Source of the DNA: Moritella yayanosii
Lineage (GTDB): Bacteria > Pseudomonadota > Gammaproteobacteria > Enterobacterales > Moritellaceae
Direction: 5' to 3'
Assembly (NCBI RefSeq): GCF_900465055.1
Contig: NZ_LS483250.1
Span: forward strand, 1,922,001 to 1,986,000
Length of the DNA stretch: 64,000 bases
Shown: piece by piece, positions 26,723 to 36,396 of the stretch
How positions within the stretch are numbered: position 1 is the stretch's first letter
Layout of the letters: every line of letters starts with the position of its first letter
The notes under the pieces: generated by a model
Told to the model about the DNA's origin: nothing
Databases searched by the model: none
Seen by the model: only the letters and a program-made list of their open reading frames with translations
Made by a program: the position numbers and the translations under genes

Positions 26723-28867
26723 GTGATCACAACCCTTAAACCTTTCATATTACTGCTCATTAGTGGCTTCTTGCTCATGCTTGGTTATGGTTTGAGTAAT
26801 ATCCTATTGCCTGTACGCATGCAACATGACGGTATCAGCGTCGAGAACATAGGTATCATCTTATCTATGCTGTCAGTGGGCTTCTTACTGGGTGCTATCT
26901 ATAGTCGCACGCTATTACAACGGGTTGGTCACATTCGCATATTTGCCATGTGCGGTAGCTTAACCTCGGTGGCTATCTTACTTTCAGGTCTGTATCCAGA
27001 ACCATTAATGCTAGCCGCGATGCGCATACTGACTGGGTTTTGCATCGCCTGTGCCAACGCCACACTCGATAGCTGGTTAAGTCATAGCGCCACAGAAGAA
27101 AACCGTGGACGAATATTATCGATTAACCAGATGATGATCATGTCTGCGCTATTCTCTGGGCAATTTTTGTTAAACGTGGCACCCGTCACCGATGTCACCT
27201 TGTTTGTTATCTCCGGTATTCTGTTTAGTCTTTCTATCACCCCTATTGTCATCAGCAAGCAACAAGGTCCGCAGATTGAAGACAGTCAGTCCATGTCCTT
27301 AATGACCATTATAAAACTGTCACCACTCGGGGTGATCTGTTGTTTTTATGGCGGGTTTCTATATGCCGGTTTAGTCAACATGTTGCCTATCTTTGCCAGT
27401 GATAATGGTATTCAAGGTTTCAATTTATCCATCTTCATGGGGGCATCTATCTTTGGCGCCATCGTTTTTCAATATCCAATAGCCTATTTATCCGACCGTT
27501 TTGACCGTCGTAAAACCATGATTGGTATGGTGTTAACCATTGCTGTGTTGTCTTTATTGGTACCGCAACTGATTAATTCATCGCAATTTAATCTCACTTT
27601 GTTAACGATTTCTGTCGTGATGGGGCTAACTGCTTGCCTCTACCCTATAAGCATGGCAGAAACCTTCGATAAAGTATTAAGAGAGCAGATCCTTGCGGCA
27701 ATGGGCGCCTTGCTAGTCATTTACGCACTGGGCAGTATTCTGGGACCCAATCTCGCGGCTATCGTCATGGACATGTTTGGCAGTGCCGCATTATTTGCAT
27801 TTATTAGCATCACGGCCATGACGTTACTGGCGTTGATCATTGGTAATATGTTCAAGCAGCCAGCATTACCGCGCGATGCACAAGAAAACTTCATCATGCA
27901 AACCCCATCTGGAGTGGCATCAGAACTGGATCCTCGAACTCAATATGCCCAACCTTCTTTTGAACAAACCTCAGAAGTCGAAGTAGCGATAAGTTTAGCC
28001 GCTAAAAACCCAGCCGCAGCGGTCAACATGGCAAAATCATTGGCGATACGCGATCCGAATAATGCCTCAAACCTAGCCGCAGCATTAAGTACCATTGATG
28101 AAATTGATATCAGTCGACTGTATCAATCGATCACCGCTGCCGCACCCGAAATGAGCATTCATATTGCCGAAGCATTAACCAATGCATCGCCTGAACAAGC
28201 GGATGAATTAGTTGACTGGATCACCACCGAATATCCAGACCAATTTACTAATATTGTGGTTGCCATTGCTAACTCAATGCCAGACAACGGCATTGATATG
28301 ATTGAATTAGCAGCCGAGAATATGGTTGAAGAATACCCTGAAGAATTATTAGAAATGACCGACCAATACATGACTAATCTATCTAACTTGTTAGATGAAA
28401 TGCGTCCTGTTGATCGTACTGCAGCTGCGTCTGAACAGACCGCAGCTGAGCTGTATAGCCGTTTAACCGATGTATCGCCAGAGCAGTCTGCCGAGTTAGC
28501 CTTAGCGGTATCTGAAGCCTTACCAGAGTCATCGAACGTAGTGGCCGAGGCCTATGTGACAAATCTTATCGAAGCAGAGCAAGCAACACCCGGGGATACC
28601 ACCGCTAATATTGAAACGGCGGTCAATGAATACGTCACTCAAATTGCTGACACTATTCCGGAATACGCCGTTGATATTGCCAGTACCATGATTGGTTCTG
28701 TCCCAGACATCGCTTCAGACATGGTCGAGATCTTACAATGTTCTGATGTGTTCGATGACAGTGATTTGAGTATGTCGATCAAGGATAAACCAGAGCATGA
28801 TGCGCTAGAAGCACAATTGCAATACGCAGTACAGACGCAAGCAGATGAGATGGATAAGAATAGTTAA
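26723..28867 (+). CDS. MFS transporter (YcaD-like) with long C-terminal helical-repeat domain
   Basis: 714 residues from a GTG preceded by AAGAGA. Residues 1 to about 385 form a 12-helix major facilitator domain with LSDRFDRRKTMIG in the central loop, similar to the YcaD/SugarTr group. Residues about 429-700 form an acidic, Ala-rich cytoplasmic tail. It contains seven consecutive 15-residue units (429-533), most with Pro-Glu/Asp at positions 2-3, and further looser units after them (VSPEQSAELALAV, IPEYAVDIAS). Such a tail is unusual for MFS carriers. Substrate unknown. Confidence 0.85.
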   Translation: MITTLKPFILLLISGFLLMLGYGLSNILLPVRMQHDGISVENIGIILSMLSVGFLLGAIYSRTLLQRVGHIRIFAMCGSLTSVAILLSGLYPEPLMLAAMRILTGFCIACANATLDSWLSHSATEENRGRILSINQMMIMSALFSGQFLLNVAPVTDVTLFVISGILFSLSITPIVISKQQGPQIEDSQSMSLMTIIKLSPLGVICCFYGGFLYAGLVNMLPIFASDNGIQGFNLSIFMGASIFGAIVFQYPIAYLSDRFDRRKTMIGMVLTIAVLSLLVPQLINSSQFNLTLLTISVVMGLTACLYPISMAETFDKVLREQILAAMGALLVIYALGSILGPNLAAIVMDMFGSAALFAFISITAMTLLALIIGNMFKQPALPRDAQENFIMQTPSGVASELDPRTQYAQPSFEQTSEVEVAISLAAKNPAAAVNMAKSLAIRDPNNASNLAAALSTIDEIDISRLYQSITAAAPEMSIHIAEALTNASPEQADELVDWITTEYPDQFTNIVVAIANSMPDNGIDMIELAAENMVEEYPEELLEMTDQYMTNLSNLLDEMRPVDRTAAASEQTAAELYSRLTDVSPEQSAELALAVSEALPESSNVVAEAYVTNLIEAEQATPGDTTANIETAVNEYVTQIADTIPEYAVDIASTMIGSVPDIASDMVEILQCSDVFDDSDLSMSIKDKPEHDALEAQLQYAVQTQADEMDKNS

Positions 28868-28910
28868 TAACTAGAGTTAAAACAGACTAAAAAAGAGTTG
28901 ATACCGAAAT

Positions 28911-28949
28911 AAAAAACACTAACCAAACACAATGTATTTGGTTAGTGTT
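28911..28949. terminator. Terminator between the MFS gene and nhaD
   Basis: A perfect 13-bp stem (28915-28927 with 28937-28949) around a 9-nt loop. Read on the minus strand it ends in TTTTTT, so it is a strong terminator for nhaD. It may also help stop the MFS transcript. Confidence 0.85.
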
Positions 28950-28965
28950 AGCTTAACATTACAAA

Positions 28966-30405
28966 TTAAAACAACGCGTCATTCAGCCATAAATGGCAAA
29001 GAATCGACGCGATGTAACCCAGTGCAATCACGGGCGTCCAACGTAAGTGTCCTGCAAACGTATACAGTCCACGTGCTTGACCCATCAGCGCCACACCAGC
29101 GGCAGAACCGATAGACAGTAAACTACCGCCCACGCCCGCTGTTAACGTCACTAATAACCATTGCCCCAGTGACATATCAGGTTGCATGCTTAATACCGCA
29201 AACATCACCGGAATATTATCCACAACCGCCGATAACAGACCGATTGTAACGTTGGCAACCGTGGTGTCCCACGTGCCGTACATGATGCCAGAAGCCAGAC
29301 TGAGATAACCCATAAAGCCTAAACCGCCCACACACATGATCACGCCGTAGAAGAATAACAAGGTATCCCATTCGGCTTTAGCAACCTTGCTGAAAACATC
29401 AAATGGCACGACACTACCGAGCTGTTCTAAGGTTTTTTCATCATTCGCTAATTCAGCTTTCGCACGTTTACGCTCTAACGAGATTGGCAGCGTTTTACGC
29501 AAGAAGTAACCGAAGAATTGCAGATAACCCAGACCTGTCATCATGCCTAATACTGGTGGCATGTGTAACACGCTGTGCGCCGCAACCGCAGATGCAACAG
29601 TCAACAGGAATAACAACACAATACGTTTGGCTCCACGCTTGGTATGTACTGCTTCTTTTACACCAGATAACTTGGCATTTTTAGGAATGAAGAACGTCAT
29701 GATCGTCGCAGGTACGATGAAGTTAACCACCGATGGTAAGAATAACGCAGCGAACTCATTAAATTCAACCATGCCCTTTTGCCATACCATCAGGGTTGTA
29801 ATATCACCAAATGGGCTGAACGCACCACCCGCATTCGCGGCAACTACGATATTAATACAAGCAAGGTTAATAAACTTCTTGTCTTCCCCTGCCACTTTCA
29901 TTACCACCGCACACATAAGCAGAGCCGTGGTTAAGTTATCGGCAATCGGTGAGATAAAGAATGCGAGAATACCGGTTAGCCAAAATAAGCCCCTCAGATC
30001 GAGACCTTTACCTAACATCCAACTGCGCAGTGCATCAAATAACTGACGCTCTTCCATCGCATTGATATAAGTCATCGCAACCAGTAAGAACAGCAATAGT
30101 TCGGCATACTCTAACAGGTTATGCCTAAATGCGGCCTCGGCTATATCTGACATGCCTAAGCTAGCATAGTGCCAACCAATCAGCGACCAAATAATACCCG
30201 CCGCCACCAGCACAGGTTTTGATTTTCGTAAATGTAAGTGCTCTTCCGCCATTACCAGCAAGTATGCGCAGGTAAAGATAATTACAGCAAAATAGCCTAT
30301 TCGGGACGTAGTGAGATCAACGATTTCCCCACTGCCACCGGATGCAAACGCAAACGTTGCAGGTGCCAATCCAAACAAAATAACTAAAATAAGCTTCATT
30401 GCCAT
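28966..30405 (-). CDS. nhaD: Na+/H+ antiporter NhaD
   Basis: 479 residues with an N-terminal signal-like helix (ending FAFASG) and about 12 further membrane segments. Conserved NhaD/ArsB-type stretches: FISPIADNLTTALLMC, NAGGAFSPFGDITTLMVW, VDNIPVMFAVLSM and GGSLLSIGSAAGVALMG. It exports Na+ (or Li+) in exchange for protons, important for marine salt homeostasis. The ATG at 30405 has AAGG upstream. Single gene with its own terminator. Confidence 0.94.
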   Translation of the reverse strand: MAMKLILVILFGLAPATFAFASGGSGEIVDLTTSRIGYFAVIIFTCAYLLVMAEEHLHLRKSKPVLVAAGIIWSLIGWHYASLGMSDIAEAAFRHNLLEYAELLLFLLVAMTYINAMEERQLFDALRSWMLGKGLDLRGLFWLTGILAFFISPIADNLTTALLMCAVVMKVAGEDKKFINLACINIVVAANAGGAFSPFGDITTLMVWQKGMVEFNEFAALFLPSVVNFIVPATIMTFFIPKNAKLSGVKEAVHTKRGAKRIVLLFLLTVASAVAAHSVLHMPPVLGMMTGLGYLQFFGYFLRKTLPISLERKRAKAELANDEKTLEQLGSVVPFDVFSKVAKAEWDTLLFFYGVIMCVGGLGFMGYLSLASGIMYGTWDTTVANVTIGLLSAVVDNIPVMFAVLSMQPDMSLGQWLLVTLTAGVGGSLLSIGSAAGVALMGQARGLYTFAGHLRWTPVIALGYIASILCHLWLNDALF

Positions 30406-30714
30406 GTTATGTGCCTTCCCTCTCCAAATGATAAAAACCTGTATAATGTATGTTAATAAATTGTTTTATGCTATTAGCAAAATCGATTTTGGTGAAGTAA
30501 TTAATAATTCCCCAGTGGCTCGCAGCTAGCGATACATTAAACAACGCTGATTCAGACAATTGGTTCCTACGTCAAGATATTGTAGAAAAACCAACCTGTT
30601 CTAGCCAAAAAAGAGTAGTTTTCTGATTTTATTAAGCCAGAACACCTTTCTTTTTATATCCGTTTTTATTATATTGCTAAGTTCTCCTAATCAACTGTAA
30701 GCTATTCAATACAA
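30406..30714. other. Intergenic region, nhaD / Cache-GGDEF-EAL divergent promoters
   Basis: 309 bp without a gene. It holds an imperfect inverted repeat, TTGGTT (30560-30565) with AACCAA (30589-30594) and inner CTAC/GTAG, of unknown meaning. No clear ribosome-binding site precedes the ATG at 30715. I see no other structure. Confidence 0.5.
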
Positions 30715-33204
30715 ATGACTCAAGATCTTAAAATACTGCGGTTGATAAAAATAATTCCCCCTATCATTGTCATTATCTTCGCTAGCTTGGTTAACGTGAT
30801 TATTATTAGCAATAATCGAGCAACACTGAAAGATGATATAAAAACACTTCGCCAAGATTTTATAAAAACAGAAAAAGAGTTAGTAACGTCTCAGGTTAAG
30901 CAGCTTGTTCAGCAAATAAATTACGAAAAAAACAGTACTAGAGCCTTATTAAAAAAAGAAATTAAAGCACGTGTGTATCAGGCCCATCGCATTGCTACGA
31001 CCATTTATGAAGCAAATAAACATAAATCCGAAGTCCAAGTAACTAAATTAATTACCGACGCCTTGAGAAGTATTCGCTTTAACCAAGGACGTGGTTATTA
31101 TTTCATTTATAAAACCAATGGTCTTAATATCATGCACTCGACACTGCCTGTAATCGAGGGAACTTCAAAGTGGGATTATCAGGATATAAAGGGGAACTAC
31201 GTTGTCCGTAACATGGGACAGTTAGCGAAAAGTAAGGGCGAAGGTTTCTCCCGATGGTGGTTTGAAAAACCACAGAACAAAAATAAAGATTTTGAAAAAA
31301 TTGGTTTTAGTAAACATTTTTCACCTTATGATTGGTTCATCGGTACAGGTGAATATGTAATAGATGTAGAAAATGACATTAAACAACGTCTATTACAGCG
31401 CATTTCACAGATAGATTATGGCACCAATCGTTATATTTTTGTTATCGATTATCAAGGTAACTATTTAACGCATTACACAAAAGACCACAAAAAAAATAGC
31501 AACCCTAACAATCAATCACTTAAAACAATTAAGAGCATTATAGATGTGGCTAAGCAGGGGGAGGACTACCTGTATTATACCAGTGCAGTGATGCCAAGCA
31601 CCGCTAAACCCGCAGATAAAATTAGCTATATTGTCGGGTTATCAGACTGGGAATGGGCAATCGGCTCAGGGGTCTATATTAGCGAAATAGAAAATTACCT
31701 TACCACACGTGAAAAAGTGATTAGCCAACAACATAAGGATCAGTTATCCGACATTTTATGGCTAAGTTTATTCGTCACTTTATTTTTTGTTACCTTGTCG
31801 CTTTTCTTAGCTAATTATTTAGGCCGTCGTTTTGCCTTGTACGAAAAACAAATTAGCACCGATTTTTCTGAATTAAATAAAGTTAAAGAGCAATTGCAAT
31901 ATCAAGCATTACACGATTCGTTGACGAAACTGCCAAACCGAATATTACTCGATATTCAAATAGAACAAGGCATTGCTCTCTCAAAGAAAAACAATAATAA
32001 ATTAGCACTGATGTTTGTCGATCTCGATGATTTTAAGAAAATAAATGATCTATATGGTCATTCTGTTGGCGATCAATTACTCGCGAGACTCGGCACTATA
32101 TTTAATCAGATGTTATCTGCAGGTGACAGTGTAGCTCGTTTTGGTGGCGACGAATTTATTTTTTGCTTCCCAGAGCTAGACAATTTGGCCGATGCAGAGA
32201 GAAAAGCAAAACGCATATCCGAGATCTTCAAACAACACTTTGTTATTAATGGTAAATCAATTTACTCCAGTTGCAGTATCGGTGTAGCTATGTATCCAGA
32301 TGATGGTGATGCCAGCGAGCAGCTAATTAGTAAGGCTGATATCGTCCTGTATAAATCAAAATCACAGCAAAAGGGCCACTTTTTATTTTTTAATGACACT
32401 ATCAATACCCAAGTACAACGTGATCTATTACTCGAATCTGAATTACATTTAGCGATAGCGAATAATGAACTAGATGTGCTTTATCAGCCACAAATTAATG
32501 CTGCCACAGGACTGATTTACGGCGTTGAAGCATTAGTGCGTTGGTACAATCCCAAACTTGGACATGTTTCACCTGTAGAGTTTATTCAAGTGGCTGAAGA
32601 TGTGGGTATAATCAACGACATCGGTAATTTTGTCATTAAAAAATCGTTACAAGATATTTTACAGTTTAATAATTGCAGCAATACTCAATTGCACCTATCC
32701 ATTAATATTTCACCTAAGCAATTGATGGAACCCGACTTTGTCAGCAATGTGATTAATCTCACTCATGAAATGGCCGTTGATAACCGCCTCGTTACGTTAG
32801 AGATCACAGAAAATGTGCTGATTAACGATTTAGCTAAAGTACAGCCCGTTTTGCAATCTATCCGCGACAGTGGGATGAAGTTGTCACTGGATGACTTTGG
32901 TACTGGCTACTCATCATTAAGCTACTTGAGCAACCTGCCAATCGATGAAATAAAAATTGATCGTTCATTTATTGATAAATTACTGACCAATGACCAAAGT
33001 GAATCGTTAGTAAAAACAATCATCGCCATTGGTCAATTCTGTGATTTAACGGTGATCGCCGAAGGGGTTGAAACAAAAGAGCAGTATGACCATCTTCGTC
33101 ATTATCGTTGTGACTTAGTTCAAGGCTATTACTTTGACCGACCACTTTCATTGACGGCTCTCATGGCAAGTTATCAAACGAGTCGAATTAGTCATGAGGC
33201 ATAA
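30715..33204 (+). CDS. Cache-GGDEF-EAL cyclic-di-GMP signalling protein
   Basis: 829 residues. The first membrane helix is at about 13-31, then a periplasmic region with two Cache-like modules (RGYYFIYKTNG and YGTNRYIFVIDYQGNYLTH), then the second helix at about 348-367. The GGDEF domain has G477-G-D-E-F481 intact; the position of the inhibitory RxxD site reads SAGD, so product inhibition may be absent. The EAL domain has E605-A-L, NISPKQL, EITENVLI, LDDFGTGYSSL, IKIDRSF and AEGVET, all consistent with an active phosphodiesterase. Both activities look possible. Small-ligand sensing is inferred from the Cache modules. Confidence 0.92.
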   Translation: MTQDLKILRLIKIIPPIIVIIFASLVNVIIISNNRATLKDDIKTLRQDFIKTEKELVTSQVKQLVQQINYEKNSTRALLKKEIKARVYQAHRIATTIYEANKHKSEVQVTKLITDALRSIRFNQGRGYYFIYKTNGLNIMHSTLPVIEGTSKWDYQDIKGNYVVRNMGQLAKSKGEGFSRWWFEKPQNKNKDFEKIGFSKHFSPYDWFIGTGEYVIDVENDIKQRLLQRISQIDYGTNRYIFVIDYQGNYLTHYTKDHKKNSNPNNQSLKTIKSIIDVAKQGEDYLYYTSAVMPSTAKPADKISYIVGLSDWEWAIGSGVYISEIENYLTTREKVISQQHKDQLSDILWLSLFVTLFFVTLSLFLANYLGRRFALYEKQISTDFSELNKVKEQLQYQALHDSLTKLPNRILLDIQIEQGIALSKKNNNKLALMFVDLDDFKKINDLYGHSVGDQLLARLGTIFNQMLSAGDSVARFGGDEFIFCFPELDNLADAERKAKRISEIFKQHFVINGKSIYSSCSIGVAMYPDDGDASEQLISKADIVLYKSKSQQKGHFLFFNDTINTQVQRDLLLESELHLAIANNELDVLYQPQINAATGLIYGVEALVRWYNPKLGHVSPVEFIQVAEDVGIINDIGNFVIKKSLQDILQFNNCSNTQLHLSINISPKQLMEPDFVSNVINLTHEMAVDNRLVTLEITENVLINDLAKVQPVLQSIRDSGMKLSLDDFGTGYSSLSYLSNLPIDEIKIDRSFIDKLLTNDQSESLVKTIIAIGQFCDLTVIAEGVETKEQYDHLRHYRCDLVQGYYFDRPLSLTALMASYQTSRISHEA

Positions 33205-33251
33205 AAAAACGCGTTAACCCTGTATCCATTAGATAGCAAGGTTAACGCGTT
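33203..33251. terminator. Terminator for rluB (and the GGDEF-EAL gene)
   Basis: A perfect 12-bp stem, AACGCGTTAACC (33208-33219) with GGTTAACGCGTT (33240-33251). On the minus strand it is followed by seven T, fitting rluB transcription. Confidence 0.85.
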
Positions 33252-33303
33252 AGCAGTAAAGTCTATTCTGTTATAACCAAAGCGTTGTACTTAAAACGTG
33301 TAA

Positions 33304-34308
33304 TTAGATACGCGTACGTTTTTTCGCTTTAGGACTACGCAGTTTAGTTGGGCCTTTCCGACCCTTGTGGATCGGTATACCAGAACCCGTAGGCTTAGTA
33401 CGACCTTTACCACGAGGTTCATTAGTTTCTTCAATTTCTTTACCCAATCGACCGCTTCTAGTCGGCTTTTGACGTGCGTCATTGTTTTTCAATGAACGAC
33501 GGATACGGCCTTGACGAATACGTGTTTCTTTACGCTCTAAGCTACGCGCTGTTGTTTCTAGTGGTAATGAAACCAGGGTACGTAAATAGTTGATTTCTTC
33601 AAGTGCTAACTCTGACCAGCCACCACGTGGTAAACGGCGATCAAGTACTAAAGAACCATAACGGATACGGATAAGACGGCTTACCTGAATACCTTGAGAT
33701 TCCCATAAACGACGTACTTCACGGTTACGACCTTCACTCAACAATACATTGTACCATTGGTTAAGACCTTCACCACCCGTACCAGCAGCAACACCTTTAA
33801 TTTTTTGGAACTTGGCAGGACCGTCTTCTAGCTCAACACCCATACGCAGGTTTTGAATGATTTTTGGCGTTACTTCACCGAAAATCCGACAAGAATATTC
33901 ACGTTCTACTTCGTGACTCGGGTGCATCAGACGGTTTGCTAGCTCACCATCTGTAGTAAAGAGTAATAAGCCCGATGTGTTGATATCGAGACGACCAATC
34001 GCGATCCAACGACCACTCTTAAGTGGCGGTAGACGATCAAATACAGTCTTACGACCTTCTGGATCTTTACGCGTACATAACTCACCTTCAGGCTTATGGT
34101 ATGCAAGAATACGGCATACTGCGTCTTCTGCTTTGATCACGTTTACCGGATTACCGTCTAAACGTATTTTATCCGTTTCTTCAACACGGCTACCCAATGT
34201 CACAATTTCACCATTAACGCTGACACGGCCTTCTGCGATCACAGCTTCCATCTCACGACGGGAACCTAAACCAGCACGTGCTAGTACTTTCTGTAGCTTT
34301 TCACTCAT
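33304..34308 (-). CDS. rluB: 23S rRNA pseudouridine(2605) synthase RluB
   Basis: 334 residues. An S4 RNA-binding domain (about 1-60, [21 protein letters not shown]) is followed by an RsuA/RluB catalytic domain with D108 in [12 protein letters not shown], and a basic, low-complexity tail from about 255 rich in Arg, Lys and Gly, as in E. coli RluB. It forms pseudouridine 2605 of 23S rRNA. AGGAAAA precedes the ATG. First of a leftward group rluB-scpB-scpA-yciO-rnm, conserved next to trp. Confidence 0.94.
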   Translation of the reverse strand: MSEKLQKVLARAGLGSRREMEAVIAEGRVSVNGEIVTLGSRVEETDKIRLDGNPVNVIKAEDAVCRILAYHKPEGELCTRKDPEGRKTVFDRLPPLKSGRWIAIGRLDINTSGLLLFTTDGELANRLMHPSHEVEREYSCRIFGEVTPKIIQNLRMGVELEDGPAKFQKIKGVAAGTGGEGLNQWYNVLLSEGRNREVRRLWESQGIQVSRLIRIRYGSLVLDRRLPRGGWSELALEEINYLRTLVSLPLETTARSLERKETRIRQGRIRRSLKNNDARQKPTRSGRLGKEIEETNEPRGKGRTKPTGSGIPIHKGRKGPTKLRSPKAKKRTRI

Positions 34309-34399
34309 CAGTTTTCCTAAATATTAAGTTACGATCTTATTTCGCAATTATAAAATGTTGTGCGTATTAAATATCTAACAATTTTCTTTTTTGAACCCG

Positions 34400-34978
34400 T
34401 TAAATATCTAACAATGTTTCTTCGTCCATAGCGGCTAATTTAGCCAATAACGTTTCGTCCAATGGGGGTAATTCTTGGATACTTTTAATGCCAAAGTAAT
34501 CCAAGAATTGGGTTGTTGTCGCATACAAAGCCGGTCTACCCGGTACTTCTTTGCGGCCAATCACTTTGATCCATTCACGTTCTTCAAGCATATGGATCGT
34601 TTGGCTGCTCACAGCGACCCCACGAACTGCTTCAATGTCACCCCGACTCACGGGTTGACGATAAGCAATCAGTGCTAATGTTTCTAATGTCGCGCGCGAA
34701 TATTTCGTCGGTTTATCTTGCAACATACGCTGCAGCCAAGGCGTTAAATGGGAACGCGCTTGAAAGCGATAACCACTGGCTACTTCCACCAGCTCGATAC
34801 CTTTATCCTGATAATCGGCGCTTATTTCGGCAATATAGGTGGTCACTTGCTGACGGCTTAAATCTTCATTGGCAAGCACATCTCGGCATAAAGCCGCTAA
34901 TGATAACGGTTTCTTAGCAACAAAAATAGCCGCTTCAATAATCTGTTTATAAGGTGTTGTATTCACACTCTGATCCAT
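34400..34978 (-). CDS. scpB: Segregation and condensation protein ScpB
   Basis: 192 residues with two winged-helix domains. The diagnostic block YSRATLETLALIAYRQPVSRGDIE is followed by RGV and VIGRKEVPGRPALYATT. ScpB dimers bind ScpA in the SMC-like condensin complex that compacts chromosomes. It starts 2 bp after the scpA stop, so the two are coupled. Confidence 0.95.
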   Translation of the reverse strand: MDQSVNTTPYKQIIEAAIFVAKKPLSLAALCRDVLANEDLSRQQVTTYIAEISADYQDKGIELVEVASGYRFQARSHLTPWLQRMLQDKPTKYSRATLETLALIAYRQPVSRGDIEAVRGVAVSSQTIHMLEEREWIKVIGRKEVPGRPALYATTTQFLDYFGIKSIQELPPLDETLLAKLAAMDEETLLDI

Positions 34979-34980
34979 AC

Positions 34981-35766
34981 TTATTCGGCTAAACTTAAGT
35001 ATATCTCACCCAAAGGATTATTCTGGATAAGGCTAATTAAAGACTCTTTAAGTAATTCAAGGATCGCCAGAAAACTCACCACAATGCCGCGTCGACCTTC
35101 TTTAAGATCGAGTACTTGATGGAAAGTTCGCACTTTACCATCTTGCAGTAATGCCAATATATGGGTCATCTTTTCACGCGTGGTTAATACTTCACGTTGG
35201 ATCTGATGATGCTCGAAGTGTTCTGCTTGCTTAAGTAATTTTTGCAGATTATACGCCAAGTCTCGCAGAGATACTTCAGCTAATAACGGTATAGTGGTAA
35301 TATCTTCTGGTAGCTGTGCATTAGCAACAAAAATATCGCGTTGGATCCTGGGATGTAGGTCCAAATTTTCTGCCGCATTCTTAAATATTTCGTATTCTTG
35401 TAACTGTCTAATCAGCACTAAACGTGGATCGTCGAGTTCTTCTTCTGCCACCACTAATTTAGGCAGTAGCAAACGCGACTTTATTTCCGCCAGCAATGCA
35501 GCCATCACCAAATACTCACCGGCAAGTTCAATTTTAAACGTCGTCATTAGATCCACGTATTCCATATATTGCGCGGTGATTTGTTGCATCGGTAACTGCA
35601 GAATATCGAGTTTTTGCTTTTTAATTAAATACAGTAATAAATCTAATGGTCCTTCAAATGCGTCTAAGAATACACTTAGTGCATCTGGCGGAATAAACAA
35701 ATCCTTGGGTACTTTACGTAATAACTCGCCATTAACCTTGGCAATCACAGTGCTAGACTCTACCAC
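34981..35766 (-). CDS. scpA: Segregation and condensation protein ScpA (kleisin)
   Basis: 261 residues starting at GTG, 3 bp after yciO. The kleisin N-terminal block FEGPLDLLLYLIKKQKLDI is followed by YLVMAALLAEIKSRLLLP, and a C-terminal winged helix (FHQVLDLKEGRRGIVVSFLAILELLKE). It bridges SMC-type ATPases and pairs with ScpB. The exact start among the first GTG/ATG candidates is not certain. Confidence 0.93.
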   Translation of the reverse strand: MVESSTVIAKVNGELLRKVPKDLFIPPDALSVFLDAFEGPLDLLLYLIKKQKLDILQLPMQQITAQYMEYVDLMTTFKIELAGEYLVMAALLAEIKSRLLLPKLVVAEEELDDPRLVLIRQLQEYEIFKNAAENLDLHPRIQRDIFVANAQLPEDITTIPLLAEVSLRDLAYNLQKLLKQAEHFEHHQIQREVLTTREKMTHILALLQDGKVRTFHQVLDLKEGRRGIVVSFLAILELLKESLISLIQNNPLGEIYLSLAE

Positions 35767-35769
35767 GGG

Positions 35770-36390
35770 TTAAGCAAACGAGGATGCATCACCGGCACCT
35801 TGACGAATAATAACAGCATCACCTTCAGAATAATCCACAACTGTTGTTACTTGCTCACCTAAGTAGCCGCCATTGATAATCAGCTCGACTTGGTTTTCAA
35901 GTTGGTCACGGATCGCTTCCGGATCAAATTCAGCGCCTTCATTGCCCGGTAAAATTAATGACGTCGACATCATAGGTTCCCCTAACGCTTCGAGTATTGC
36001 TAATGCAATTGTATTGTCAGGTACACGAATACCGATGGTTTTACGCTTCGGATTCATTAAACGACGAGGTACTTCTTTGGTGCCTTTAAAAATAAACGTA
36101 AATGGACCTGGGGTATTATTTTTAAGCGCGCGGTAAGCCTGGTTCTCAACACGTGCGTATAACGACAGTTCGGATAAATCACGGCACAACAAGGTAAAAT
36201 TATGATCTTTATCTAATTTACGGATCTTACAAATACGCTCTAACGCGTTTTTGTCACCAATATGACAACCTAGCGCATAGCCAGAATCGGTTGGATAAAT
36301 GATCACGCCACCATCACGTAAAATAGCTACGGCCTGACTGATTAAACGCGCTTGCGGATTATCAGGATGCACGTAAAAAAATTGACTCAT
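35770..36390 (-). CDS. yciO: YrdC/Sua5-like protein YciO
   Basis: 206 residues, the length of E. coli YciO. Sua5/YrdC fold: GGVIIYPTDSGYALGCHIGD near the N-terminus, KIRKLDKDHNFTLLC, and TPGPFTFIFKGTKEVPRRL with KTIGIRVPD. Related to threonylcarbamoyl-AMP synthases, but YciO does not replace TsaC in E. coli. It lies 6 bp after rnm. Confidence 0.92.
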   Translation of the reverse strand: MSQFFYVHPDNPQARLISQAVAILRDGGVIIYPTDSGYALGCHIGDKNALERICKIRKLDKDHNFTLLCRDLSELSLYARVENQAYRALKNNTPGPFTFIFKGTKEVPRRLMNPKRKTIGIRVPDNTIALAILEALGEPMMSTSLILPGNEGAEFDPEAIRDQLENQVELIINGGYLGEQVTTVVDYSEGDAVIIRQGAGDASSFA

Positions 36391-36396
36391 AAATTA

